Origin: Saccoglossus kowalevskii
Taxonomy: Eukaryota; Hemichordata; Enteropneusta; Harrimaniidae
Direction of reading: 5' to 3'
Assembly (NCBI RefSeq): GCF_000003605.2
Contig: NW_003144421.1
Location: forward strand, 1-44,677
Length of the DNA: 44,677 nt
Position 1 is the stretch's first letter. Each line of letters opens with the position of its first letter. Made by a program: the position numbers and the translations under genes. Below, one piece after another: positions 25,081 through 37,860 of the stretch. The notes beneath the pieces are model-generated. The model was given only the letters and a program-made list of their open reading frames with translations. It made no database searches and was not told the DNA's origin.

Positions 25081-26040
25081 GTTTGGATTAGAGGCATGTG
25101 CACTTCCATGTTTTGGATTAGAGGCATATATACTCCCTTGTTTGGATTAGAGGTATATGTACTCCCATGTTTGGATTAGAGGCATGTGCACTTCTATGTT
25201 TGGATTAGAGGCATATGTACTCCCATGTTTGGATTATAGGCATGTGTACTCCCTTATTTGGATTAGTAGCATGTGTACTCCCTTGTTTGGATGAGAGATA
25301 TGTGTACTCCCATGTTTGCAATAGAGGCATGTGCACTTCCATGTTTGGATTAGAGGCATATGTACTCCCTTGTTTGGATTAGAGGTATATGTACTCCCAT
25401 GTTTGGATTAGAGGCATGTGCACTTCCATGTTTGGATTAGAGGCATATGTACTCCCATGTTTGGATTAGAGGGATGTGTACTCCCATGTTTGAATTAGAT
25501 GCATGTGTACTCCCATGTTTGGATTAGAGGCATATGTACTCCCATGTTTGGATTGGAGGCATGTGTACTCCCGTGTTTGACCCGAGTCATATGTACTCCC
25601 ATGTTTGGATTAGAGGTGTGTGTACTAACATGTTTGCATTAGAGACATGAGTACTCCCATGTTTGGATTAGTAGCATGTGTACTCCCATATTTGGATTAG
25701 TAGCATGTGTACTCCCATGTTTGCATGAGAGACATGTGTACTCCCATGTTTGCATTAGAGGTATGTGTACTCCTATGTTCGCATTAGAGGCTTATGCACT
25801 CCCATGCTTGAATTAGAGCCATGTGTATTCCCTATTTGGCATGGAGGCATGTGTACTGCCATGTTTGCATTAGAGGCATGTGTACTTCCATGTTTGGATT
25901 AAAGGCATATGAACTCCCATGTTTGCATTAGAGTCATGTGTACTCCTATGTTTGCATTAGAGGCTTATGCACTCCCATGCTTGAATTAGAGCCATGTGTA
26001 TTCCCAATTTGTCATGGAGCATGTGTACTGCCATGTTTGC

Positions 26041-28121
26041 ATTAGAGGCATGTGTACTTCCATGTTTGGATTAAAGGCATGTGTACTCCCATGTTTGGAT
26101 TAGAGAGGTGTGTTCTACCATGTTTGCATTAAAGGCATGAGTACTCCCATGTCTGGATTAGGGGCATGTGTACTCCCATGCTTGGATTAGAGGCATGTGT
26201 ACTCATATGTTTTTATTAGAGGAATATATACTCCCATGTTTGCACTAGAGGCATGTGTACTCCCATGTTTGGATTAGAGGCATGTGCACTTCCATGTTTG
26301 GATTAGAGGCATATGTACTCCCATGTTTGGATTAGAGGCATGTGTACTCCCATGTTTGGATTAGATGCATGTGTACTCCCATGTTTGGATTAAAGGCATA
26401 TGTACTCCCATGTTTGGATTAGAGGCATGTGTACTCCCGTGTTTGACCCGAGTCATATGTACTCCCATGTTTGGATTAGAGGTGTGTGTACTACCATGTT
26501 TGCATTAGAGACATGAGTACTCCCATGTTTGGATTAGTAGCATGTGTACTCCCATATTTGGTTTAGTAGCATGTGTACTCCCATGTTTGGATGAGAGACA
26601 TGTGTACTCCCATGTTTGCATTAGAGGCATGTGTACTCCTATGTTCGCATTAGAGGCTTATGCACTCCCATGCTTGAATTAGAGCCATGTGTATTCCCTA
26701 TTTGGCATGGAGGCATGTGTACTGCCATGTTTGCATTAGAGGCATGTGTACTTCCATGTTTGGATTAAAGGCATGTGTACTGCCATGTTTGCATTAGAGG
26801 CATGTGTACTTCCATGTTTGGATTAAAGGCATATGTACTCCCATGCTTGAATTAGAGCCATGTGTATTCCCAATTTGGTATGGAGGCATGTGTACTGCCA
26901 TGTTTGGATTAGAGGCATGCGTACTTCCTTGTTTGGATTAAAGGCATGTGTACTCCCATGTTTGGATTAGAGGTGTGTGTAATACCATGTTTGCATTAGA
27001 GACATGAGTACTCCCATATTTGGATTAGTAGCATGTGTACTCCCATATTTGGATTAGTAGCATGTGTACTCCCATGTTTGCATTAGAGGCATGTGTACTT
27101 CCATGTTTGGATTAAAGGCATGTGTACTCCCATGTTTGGATTAGAGAGGTGTGTTCTACCATGTTTGCATTAAAGGCATGAGTACTCCCATGTCTGGATT
27201 AGGGGCATGTGTACTCCCATGCTTGGATTAGAGGCATGTGTACTCATATGTTTTTATTAGAGGAATATATACTCCCATGTTTGCACTAGAGGCATGTGTA
27301 CTCCCATGTTTGGATTAGAGGCATGTGCACTTCCATGTTTGGATTAGAGGCATATGTACTCCCATGTTTGGATTAGAGGCATGTGTACTCCCATGTTTGG
27401 ATTAGATGCATGTGTACTCCCATGTTTGGATTAGAGGCATATGTACTCCCATGTTTGGATTAGAGGCATGTGTACTCCCGTGTTTGACCCGAGTCATATG
27501 TACTCCCATGTTTGGATTAGAGGTGTGTGTACTACCATGTTTGCATTAGAGACATGAGTACTCCCATGTTTGGATTAGTAGCATGTGTACTCCCATATTT
27601 GGTTTAGTAGCATGTGTACTCCCATGTTTGGATGAGAGACATGTGTACTGCCATGTTTGCATTAGAGGCATGTGTACTCCTATGTTCGCATTAGAGGCTT
27701 ATGGACTCCCATGCTTGAATTAGAGCCATGTGTATTCCCTATTTGGCATGGAGGCATGTGTACTGCCATGTTTGCATTAGAGGCATGTGTACTTCCATGT
27801 TTGGATTAAAGGCATGTGTACTGCCATGTTTGCATTAGAGGCATGTGTACTTCCATGTTTGGATTAAAGGCATATGTACTCCCATGCTTGAATTAGAGCC
27901 ATGTGTATTCCCAATTTGGTATGGAGGCATGTGTACTGCCATGTTTGGATTAGAGGCATGCGTACTTCCTTGTTTGGATTAAAGGCATGTGTACTCCCAT
28001 GTTTGGATTAGAGGTGTGTGTACTACCATGTTTGCATTAGAGACATGAGTACTCCCATATTTGGATTAGTAGCATGTGTACTCCCATATTTGGATTAGTA
28101 GCATGTGTACTCCCATGTTTG
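26041..28121. repeat. 1,041-bp tandem duplication inside D
   Basis: Two adjacent copies, about 26041-27081 and 27082-28121, lie at a constant offset of 1,041 bp: TTCTACC at 26113 and 27154, CATATGTTTTTATT at 26204 and 27245, GACCCG at 26445 and 27486. This equals 36 units less three bases, as expected when three units are 28 bp. Very few differences are visible (for example AATACC near 26981 against ACTACC, and GGACTCC near 27703), so the duplication looks recent. Confidence 0.85.
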
Positions 28122-28678
28122 GATGAGAGACATGTGTACTCCCATGTTTGCATTAGAGGCATGTGTACTCCTATGTTTGCATTAGAGGCTTATGCACTCC
28201 CATGCTTGAATTAGATCCATGTGTATTCCCAATTTGTCATGGAGGCATGTGTACTGCCATGTTTGCATTAGAGGCATGTGTACTTTCATGTTTGGATTAA
28301 AGGCATGTGTACTCCCATGTTTGGGTTAGAGAGGTGTGTACTACCATGTTTGCATTAAAGGCATGAGTACTCCCATGTTTGGATTAGGGGCATGTGTACT
28401 CCCATGCTTGGAATAGAGGCATGTGTACTCCTATGTTTCCATTAGAGGAATATGTACTCCCATGTTTGCACAAGAGGCATGTGTACTCCCATGTTTGGAT
28501 TAGAGGCATATGTACTTCCATGTTTGGATTAGAGGCATGAGTACTCCCATGTTTGCATTAGAGGCATATGCACTTCCATGTTTGGATTAGAGGCATGAGT
28601 ACTCCCATGTTTGCATTAGAGGCATGTGTACTCCCATGTTTGGATTAGAGGCATATGTACTCCCATAATTGGATTAGT

Positions 28679-29143
28679 AGCATGTGTACTCCCATGTTTG
28701 GATGAGAGACATGTGTACTTCCATGTTTGCATTAGAGGCATGTGTACTCCCATGTTGGGATGAGAGACATGTGTACTTCCATGTTTGCATTAGAGTCATA
28801 TGTACTCCCTTGTTTGGATTAGAGGTATATGTACTCCCACGTTTGGATTAGAGGCATGTGCACTTCCATGTTTGGATTAGAGGCATATGTACTCCCATGT
28901 TTGGATTAGAGGCATGTGTACTCCCATGTTTGGATGAGAGACATGTGTACTTCCATGTTTGCATTAGAGGCATGTGTACTCCCATGTTGGGATGAGAGAC
29001 ATGTGTACATCCATGTTTGCATTAGAGTCATATGTACTCCCTTGTTTGGATTAGAGGTATATGTACTCCCACGTTTGGATTAGAGGCATGTGCACTTCCA
29101 TGTTTGGATTAGAGGCATATGTACTCCCATGTTTGGATTATTA
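28679..29143. repeat. 232-bp (8-unit) tandem duplication
   Basis: The copies are 28679-28910 and 28911-29143, with an offset of exactly 232 bp, eight 29-bp units. Both contain CATGTTGGGATGAG (28751 and 28983) and CCCACGTTTGG. Differences seen are TACTTCC against TACATCC and an extra base in the last unit of copy 2 (GGATTATTAGGC). Confidence 0.88.
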
Positions 29144-29981
29144 GGCATGTGTACTCCCATGTTTGGATTAGATGCATGTGTACTCCCATGTTTGGATTAG
29201 AGGCATATGTACTCCCATGTTTGGATTAGAGGCATGTGTACTCCCGTGTTTGACCTGAGTCATATGTACTCCCATGTTTGGATTAGAGGTGTGTGTACTA
29301 CCATGTTTGCATTAGAGACATGAGTACTCCCATGTTTGGATAAGTAGCATGTGTATTCCCATATTTGGATTAGTAGCATGTGTACTCCCATGTTTGGATG
29401 AGAGACATGTGTACTCCCATGTTTGCATTAGAGGCATGTGTACTCCTATGTTCGCATTAGAGGCTTATGCACTCCCATGCTTGAATTAGAGCCATGTGTA
29501 TTCCCTATTTGGCATGGAGGCATGTGTACTGCCATGTTTGCATTAGAGGCATGTGTACTTCCATGTTTGGATTAAAGGCATGTGTACTCCCATGTTTGGA
29601 TTAGAGAGGTGTGTACGACCATGTTTGCATTAAAGGCATGAGTACTCCCATGTTTGGATTAGAGGCATGCGTACTTCCATGTTTGGATTAAAGGCATGTG
29701 TACTCCCATGTTTGGATTAGATGTGTGTGTACTACCATGTTTGCATTAGAGACATGAGTACTCCCATATTTGGATTAGTAGCATGTGTACTCATATATGT
29801 GGATTAGTAGCATGTGTACTCCCATGTTTGCATTAGAGGCATGTGTACTCCCATGTTTGCATTAGATGCATGTGTACTCGTATGTTTGCATTAGAGGATT
29901 ATTCAATCTCATGCTTGAATTAGAGCCATGTGTATTCCCAATTTGGTATGGAGGCATGTGTACTGCCATGTTTGGATTAGA

Positions 29982-30290
29982 GGCATGCGTACTTCCATGT
30001 TTGGATTAAAGGCATGTGTACTCCTATGTTTGGATTAGAGGTATGTGTACTACCATGTTTGCATTAGAGACATGAGTACTCCCATGTTTGGATTAGTAGC
30101 ATGTGTACTCCAATGTTTGGATGAGAGACATGTGTACTCCCATGTTTGCATTAGAGGCATGCGTACTTCCATGTTTGGATTAAAGGCATGTGTACTCCTA
30201 TGTTTGGATTAGAGGTATGTGTACTACCATGTTTGCATTAGAGACATGAGTACTCCCATGTTTGGATTAGTAGCATGTGTACTCCCATGT
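29982..30290. repeat. 174-bp (6-unit) tandem duplication
   Basis: Copy 1 is 29982-30155, starting GGCATGCGTACTTCC. Copy 2 starts at 30156 with the same order for at least four units before it departs near 30270. The offset is exactly 174 bp, six units. The same doubled structure is present in the second D copy near 43520-43805, so it predates that larger duplication. Confidence 0.85.
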
Positions 30291-30777
30291 TTGGATTAGA
30301 GGCATGTGTACTCCCATGTTTGGTATAAAGGCATGTGTACTCCCATGTTTGCATTAGAGGCATATGTACTCCCATGTTTGGATTAAAGGCATATGTACTC
30401 CCATGTTTTGATTGAGGCACGTGTTCTCCCATATTTGGAATAGAGGCATGTGTACTCCCATGTTTTGATTAGATGCATATGTACTCCCATGTTTAGAATA
30501 AGAGGCATGTGTTCTCCCGTGTTTGGATTAGAGGCATGTGTACTCCCATGTTTGGATTAAGGCATGTGTACTCCCAGGTTTGGATTAGAGGCATATGTAC
30601 TCCCATGTTTGACCCGAGTCATATGTACTCCCATGTTTTGATTGAGGCACGTGTACTCCCATGTTTGGATTAGAGGCATGTGTACTCCCATGTTTTGATT
30701 ATAGGCATATGTACTCCCATGTTTGCATAAGAGGCATATGCACTCCCATGTTTGGATTAGAGGCATATGTACTCCCA

Positions 30778-30895
30778 TGTTTAGATGAGAGGCATATGCA
30801 CTCCCGTGTTTGGATTTGAGGCATATGTACTCCCATGTTTAGATGAGAGGCATATGCACTCCCGTGTTTGGATTTGAGGCATATGCACTCCCATG
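30778..30895. repeat. Two-unit (58-bp) tandem duplication in C
   Basis: The pair TTTAGATGAGAGG + CCGTGTTTGGATTTGAGG occurs twice in a row, 58 bp apart. Other C copies (for example near 31870 and 32220) have it once. A second doubled instance lies near 34960-35080. Confidence 0.8.
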
Positions 30896-33800
30896 TTTGG
30901 ATTAGAGGCATGTGTACTCCCATGTTTGGATTAAGGCATGTGTACTCCCATGTTTGGATTAGAGGCATGTGTACTCCCATGTGTGGATTAGAGGCATGTG
31001 TACTCCCATGTTTGGATTAGAGGCATATGTACTCCCATGTTTGACCCGAGTCATATGAACTCCCATGTTTGTATTTAGGCATGTGCACTCCCATATTTGG
31101 ATTAGAGGCATATGTACTCCCATAATTGGATTAGTAGCATGTGTACTCCCATGTTTGGATGAGAGACATGTGTACTTCCATGTTTGCATTAGTGGCATGT
31201 GTACTCCCATGTTTGGATTAGAGGCATGTGCACTTCCATGTTTTGGATTAGAGGCATATGTACTCCCATGTTTGGATTAGAGGCATGTGCACTCCCATGT
31301 TTGGATTGGAGGCATGTGTACTCCTAAATTTGCATTAGAGTCACAAGTACTCCAATGTTTGGATTGGAGGCATGTGTACACCCATGTTTGGATTGGAGGC
31401 ATGTGTACTCCTATGTTTTCATTAGAGGCATATGTACTCCCATTTTGAATTAGAGCCATGTTCACTCCCATGTTTGGTATAAAAGCATGTGTACTCCCAT
31501 GTTTGAATTAGATGCATGTGTTCTCCCATGTTTAGAATAGAGGCATGTGTTCTCCCGTGTTTGGATTAGAGGCATGTGTACTCCCATGTTTGGATTAAGG
31601 CATGTGTACTCCCATGTTTGGATTAGAGGCATGTGTACTCCCATGTTTGGAATGGAGGCATGTGTACTCCCAGGTTTGAATTAGAGGCATATGTACTCCC
31701 ATGTTTGACCCGAGTCATATGTACTCCCATGTTTTGATTGAGGCACGTGTACTCAAATGTTTGGATTAGAGGCATGTGTACTCCCATGTTTTGATTATAG
31801 GCATATGTACTCCCATGTTTGCATAAGAGGCATATGCACTCCCATGTTTGGATTAGAGGCATATGTACTCCCATGTTTAGATGAGAGGCATATGCACTCC
31901 CGTGTTTGGATTTGAGGCATATGCACTCCCATGTTTGGATTAGAGGCATGTGTACTCCCATGTTTGGATTAGAGGCATGTGTACTCCCATGTTTGGAATG
32001 GAGGCATGTGTACTCCCAGGTTTGGATTAGAGGCATATGTACTCCCATGTTTGACCCGAGTCATATGTACTCCCATGTTTGGATTAAGGCACGTGTACTC
32101 CCATGTTTGGATTAGAGGCATGTGTACTCCCATGTTTTGATTATAGGCATATGTACTCCCATGTTTGCATAAGAGGCATATGCACTCCCATGTTTGGATT
32201 AGAGGCATATGTACTCCCATGTTTAGATGAGAGGCATATGCACTCCCGTGTTTGGATTTGAGGCATATGCACTCCCATGTTTGGATTAGAGGCATGTGTA
32301 CTCCCATGTTTGGATTAAGGCATGTGTACTCCCATGTTTGGATTAGAGGCATGTGTACTCCCATGTGTGGATTAGATGCATGTGTACTCCCATGTTTGGA
32401 TTAGAGGCATATGTACTCCCATGTTTGACCCGAGTCATATGAACTCCCATGTTTGTATTTAGGCATGTGCACTCCCATATTTGGATTAGAGGCATATGTA
32501 CTCCCATAATTGGATTAGTAGCATGTGTACTCCCATGTTTGGATGAGAGACATGTGTACTTCCATGTTTGCATTAGTGGCATGTGTACTCCCATGTTTGG
32601 ATTAGAGGCATGTGCACTTCCATGTTTTGGATTAGAGGCATATGTACTCCCATGTTTGGATTAGAGGCATGTGCACTCCCATGTTTGGATTGGAGGCATG
32701 TGTACTCCTAAATTTGCATTAGAGTCACAAGTACTCCAATGTTTGGATTGGAGGCATGTGTACACCCATGTTTGGATTGGAGGCATGTGTACTCCTATGT
32801 TTTCATTAGAGGCATATGTACTCCCATTTTGAATTAGAGCCATGTTCACTCCCATGTTTGGTATAAAAGCATGTGTACTCCCATGTTTGAATTAGAGTCA
32901 TGTGCACTCCCATGTTTGGTATAAAGGCATGTGTACTCCCATGTTTGGATGAGAGACATGTGTACTCCCATGTTTGCATAAGAGGCATGTGTACTCCTAT
33001 GTTTGCATTAGAGGCTTATGCACTCCCATGTTTGAATTAGAGCCATGTTTATTCCGAGTTTGGTATAAAGGCATGTGTACTCCCATGTTTGCATTAGAGG
33101 AATGTGTACTCCCATGTTTGGATTAAAGGCATGTATACTCCCATGTATCCATTAGAGGCATGTGTTCTCCCATATTTAGAATAGAGGCATGTGTTCTCCC
33201 GTGTTTGGATTAGAGGCATGTGTACTCCCATGTTTGGATTAAGGCATGTGTACTCCCATGTTTGGATTAGAGGCATGTGTACTCCCATGTTTGGAATGGA
33301 GGCATGTGTACTCCCAGGTTTGGATTAGAGGCATATGTACTCCCATGTTTGACCCGAGTCATATGTACTCCCATGTTTTGATTGAGGCACGTGCACTCCC
33401 ATGTTTGGATTAGAGGCATATGTACTCCCATGTTTAGATGAGAGGCATATGCACTCCCGTGTTTGGATTTGAGGCATATGCACTCCCATGTTTGGATTAG
33501 AGGCATGTGTACTCCCATGTTTGGATTAGAGGCATGTGTACTCCCATGTTTGGAATGGAGGCATGTGTACTCCCAGGTTTGGATTAGAGGCATATGTACT
33601 CCCATGTTTGACCCGAGTCATATGTACTCCCATGTTTGGATTAAGGCACGTGTACTCCCATGTTTGGATTAGAGGCATGTGTACTCCCATGTTTTGATTA
33701 TAGGCATATGTACTCCCATGTTTGCATAAGAGGCATATGCACTCCCATATTTGGATTAGAGGCATATGTACTCCCATGTTTAGATGAGAGGCATATGCAC

Positions 33801-35189
33801 TCCCGTGTTTGGATTTGAGGCATATGCACTCCCATGTTTGGATTAGAGGCATATGTACTCCCATGTTTGACCCGAGTCATATGAACTCCCATGTTTGTAT
33901 TTAGGCATGTGCACTCCCATATTTGGATTAGAGGCATATGTACTCCCATAATTGGATTAGTAGCATGTGTACTCCCATGTTTGGATGAGAGACATGTGTA
34001 CTTCCATGTTTGCATTAGTGGCATGTGTACTCCCATGTTTGGATTAGAGGCATGTGCACTTCCATGTTTTGGATTAGAGGCATATGTACTCCCATGTTTG
34101 GATTAGAGGCATGTGCACTCCCATGTTTGGATTGGAGGCATGTGTACTCCTAAATTTGCATTAGAGTCACAAGTACTCCAATGTTTGGATTGGAGGCATG
34201 TGTACACCCATGTTTGGATTGGAGGCATGTGTACTCCTATGTTTTCATTAGAGGCATATGTACTCCCATTTTGAATTAGAGCCATGTTCACTCCCATGTT
34301 TGGTATAAAAGCATGTGTACTCCCATGTTTGAATTAGAGTCATGTGCACTCCCATGTTTGGTATAAAGGCATGTGTACTCCCATGTTTGGATGAGAGACA
34401 TGTGTACTCCCATGTTTGCATAAGAGGCATGTGTACTCCTATGTTTGCATTAGAGGGCTTATGCACTCCCATGTTTGAATTAGATCCATGTTTATTCCGA
34501 GTTTGGTATAAAGGCATGTGTACTCCCATGTTTGCATTAGAGGAATGTGTACTCCCATGTTTGGATTAAAGGCATGTATACTCCCATGTATCCATTAGAG
34601 GCATGTGTTCTCCCATATTTGGAATAGAGGCATGTGTACTCCCATGTTTGGATTAGATGCATGTGTTCTCCCATGTTTAGAATAGAGGCATGTGTTCTCC
34701 CGTGTTTGGATTAGAGGCATGTGTACTCCCATGTTTGGATTAAGGCATGTGTACTCCCAGGTTTGGATTAGAGGCATATGTACTCCCATGTTTGACCCGA
34801 GTCATATGTACTCCCATGTTTTGATTGAGGCACGTGTACTCCCATGTTTGGATTAGAGGCATGTGTACTCCCATGTTTTGATTATAGGCATATGTACTCC
34901 CATGTTTGCATAAGAGGCATATGCACTCCCATGTTTGGATTAGAGGCATATGTACTCCCATGTTTAGATGAGAGGCATATGCACTCCCGTGTTTGGATTT
35001 GAGGCATATGTACTCCCATGTTTAGATGAGAGGCATATGCACTCCCGTGTTTGGATTTGAGGCATATGCACTCCCATGTTTGGATTAGAGGCATGTGTAC
35101 TCCCATGTTTGGATTAAGGCATGTGTACTCCCATGTTTGGATTAGATGCATGTGTTCTCCCATGTTTAGAATAGAGGCATGTGTTCTCC

Positions 35190-37099
35190 CGTGTTTGAAT
35201 TAGAGCCATGTGCACTCCCATGTTTGGTATAAAGGCATGTGTACTCCCATGTTTGGATGAGAGACATGTGTACTCCCATGTTTGCATAAGAGGCATGTGT
35301 ACTCCTATGTTTGCATTAGAGGCTTATGCACTCCCATGTTTGAATTAGATCCATGTTTATTCCGAGTTTGGTATAAAGGCATGTGTACTCCCATGTTTGC
35401 ATTAGAGGAATGTGTACTCCCATGTTTGGATTAAAGGCATGTATACTCCCATGTATCCATTAGAGGCATGTGTTCTCCCATATTTGGAATAGAGGCATGT
35501 GTACTCCCATGTTTGGATTAGATGCATGTGTTCTCCCATGTTTAGAATAGAGGCATGTGTTCTCCCGTGTTTGGATTAGAGGCATGTGTACTCCCATGTT
35601 TGGATTAAGGCATGTGTACTCCCAGGTTTGGATTAGAGGCATATGTACTCCCATGTTTGACCCGAGTCATATGTACTCCCATGTTTTGATTGAGGCACGT
35701 GTACTCCCATGTTTGGATTAGAGGCATGTGTACTCCCATGTTTTGATTATAGGCATATGTACTCCCATGTTTGCATAAGAGGCATATGCACTCCCATGTT
35801 TGGATTAGAGGCATATGTACTCCCATGTTTAGATGAGAGGCATATGCACTCCCGTGTTTGGATTTGAGGCATATGCACTCCCATGTTTGGATTAGAGGCA
35901 TGTGTACTCCCATGTTTGGATTAGAGGCATGTGTACTCCCATGTTTGGAATGGAGGCATGTGTACTCCCAGGTTTGGATTAGAGGCATATGTACTCCCAT
36001 GTTTGACCTGAGTCATATGTACTCCCATGTTTGGATTAAGGCACGTGTACTCCCATGTTTGGATTAGAGGCATGTGTACTCCCATGTTTGGATTGGAGGC
36101 ATGTGTACTCCTAAATTTGCATTAGAGTCACAAGTACTCCAATGTTTGGATTGGAGGCATGTGTACACCCATGTTTGGATTGGAGGCATGTGTACTCCTA
36201 TGTTTTCATTAGAGGCATATGTACTCCCATTTTGAATTAGAGCCATGTTCACTCCCATGTTTGGTATAAAAGCATGTGTACTCCCATGTTTGAATTAGAG
36301 CCATGTGCACTCCCATGTTTGGTATAAAGGCATGTGTACTCCCATGTTTGGATGAGAGACATGTGTACTCCCATGTTTGCATAAGAGGCATGTGTACTCC
36401 TATGTTTGCATTAGAGGCTTATGCACTCCCATGTTTGAATTAGATCCATGTTTATTCCGAGTTTGGTATAAAGGCATGTGTACTCCCATGTTTGCATTAG
36501 AGGAATGTGTACTCCCATGTTTGGATTAAAGGCATGTATACTCCCATGTATCCATTAGAGGCATGTGTTCTCCCATATTTGGAATAGAGGCATGTGTACT
36601 CCCATGTTTGGATTAGATGCATGTGTTCTCCCATGTTTAGAATAGAGGCATGTGTTCTCCCGTGTTTGGATTAGAGGCATGTGTACTCCCATGTTTGGAT
36701 TAAGGCATGTGTACTCCCAGGTTTGGATTAGAGGCATATGTACTCCCATGTTTGACCCGAGTCATATGTACTCCCATGTTTTGATTGAGGCACGTGTACT
36801 CCCATGTTTGGATTAGAGGCATGTGTACTCCCATGTTTTGATTATAGGCATATGTACTCCCATGTTTGCATAAGAGGCATATGCACTCCCATGTTTGGAT
36901 TAGAGGCATATGTACTCCCATGTTTAGATGAGAGGCATATGCACTCCCGTGTTTGGATTTGAGGCATATGCACTCCCATGTTTGGATTAGAGGCATGTGT
37001 ACTCCCATGTTTGGATTAGAGGCATGTGTACTCCCATGTTTGGAATGGAGGCATGTGTACTCCCAGGTTTGGATTAGAGGCATATGTACTCCCATGTTT
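35190..37099. repeat. 1,095-bp direct duplication in C
   Basis: 35190-36004 matches 36285-37099 at a constant offset of 1,095 bp. The 280 bp between them (36005-36284) hold the CACAAG/CCCATTTTGAATT sub-block. The copies part at GACCTGAG (36006) against GGATTAGAGTC (37101). Confidence 0.8.
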
Positions 37100-37100
37100 G

Positions 37101-37860
37101 GATTAGAGTCATATGTACTCCCATGTTTGCATTAGAGACATGAGTACTCCCATGTTTGGATTAGTAGCATGTGTACTCCCATGTTTGGATGAGAGACATG
37201 TGTACTCCCATGTTTGCATTAGAGGCATGTGTACTCCTATGTTTGCATTAGAGGCTTATGCACTCCCATGCTTGAATTATAGCCATGTGTATTCCCAATT
37301 TGGCATGGAGGCATGTGTACTGCCATGTTTGCATTAGAGGCATGTGTACTTCCATGTTTGGATTAAAGGCATGTGTACTCCCATGTTTGGATTAGAGAGG
37401 TGTGTACTACCATGTTTGCATTAAAGGCATGAGTACTCCTATGTTTGGATTAGGGGCATGTGTACTCTCATGCTTGGATTATAGGCATGTGTACTCCTAT
37501 GTTTGCATTAGAGGAATATGTACTCCCATGTTTGCACTAGAGGCATGTGTACTCCCATGTTTGGATTAGAGGCATGTGCACTTCCATGTTTTGGGTTAGA
37601 GGCATATGTACTCCCTTGTTTGGATTAGAGGTATATGTACTCCCATGTTTGGATTAGAGGCATGTGCACTTCCATGTTTGGATTAGAGGCATATGTACTC
37701 CCATGTTTGGATTATAGGCATGTGTACTCCCATATTTGGATTAGTAGCACGTGTACTCCCATGTTTGGATGAGAGACATGTGTACTCCCATGTTTGCATT
37801 AGAGGCATGTGCACTTCCATGTTTGGATTAGAGGCATATGTACTCCCTTGTTTGGATTAG
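37101..37860. repeat. Short D segment
   Basis: D-type units: the nine-unit phrase near 37140-37370 with TTTGGCATGG, then GTGCACTTCC, CCCTTGTTTGGATTAGAGG and an AGCACGTGTAC unit near 37746. It is bounded by C sequence on both sides. Confidence 0.7.

Larger units (their letters stand above)
25081..30270. repeat. D domain, copy 1
   Basis: About 5.2 kb of satellite marked by CCCTTGTTTGGATTAGAGG, GTGCACTTCC, CCGTGTTTGACCCGAG, CCTATTTGGCATGG and GTTCGCATTAG. It contains a 1,041-bp tandem duplication and smaller exact-unit duplications. Large parts match 39120-43930. No gene or unrelated sequence is seen. Confidence 0.8.
30271..37100. repeat. C domain, expanded
   Basis: About 6.8 kb marked by TTTGACCCGAG, GATTAAGGC, GCATAAGAGGCATATGC, TTAGATGAGAGG, CCGTGTTTGGATTTGAGG and ATAATTGGATTAGTAGC. 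HOR copies recur at 1,384 bp (31065 to 32449) and 1,442 bp (32449 to 33891), then 865 and 1,095 bp. These spacings are near multiples of 29 less the number of 28-bp units. The longest open frames of the window, on the minus strand, lie in this and other C segments because 28-bp units skip the periodic stop; I do not read them as genes. Confidence 0.8.

Noticed and set aside
31623..32048. 141-codon and similar minus-strand frames (also 31969-32364, 35605-36000, 36700-37095, 41724-42149)
   Set aside because: Same periodic repeat translation; equivalent frames overlap on the plus strand in the same DNA, and copies differ without any sign of codon constraint.
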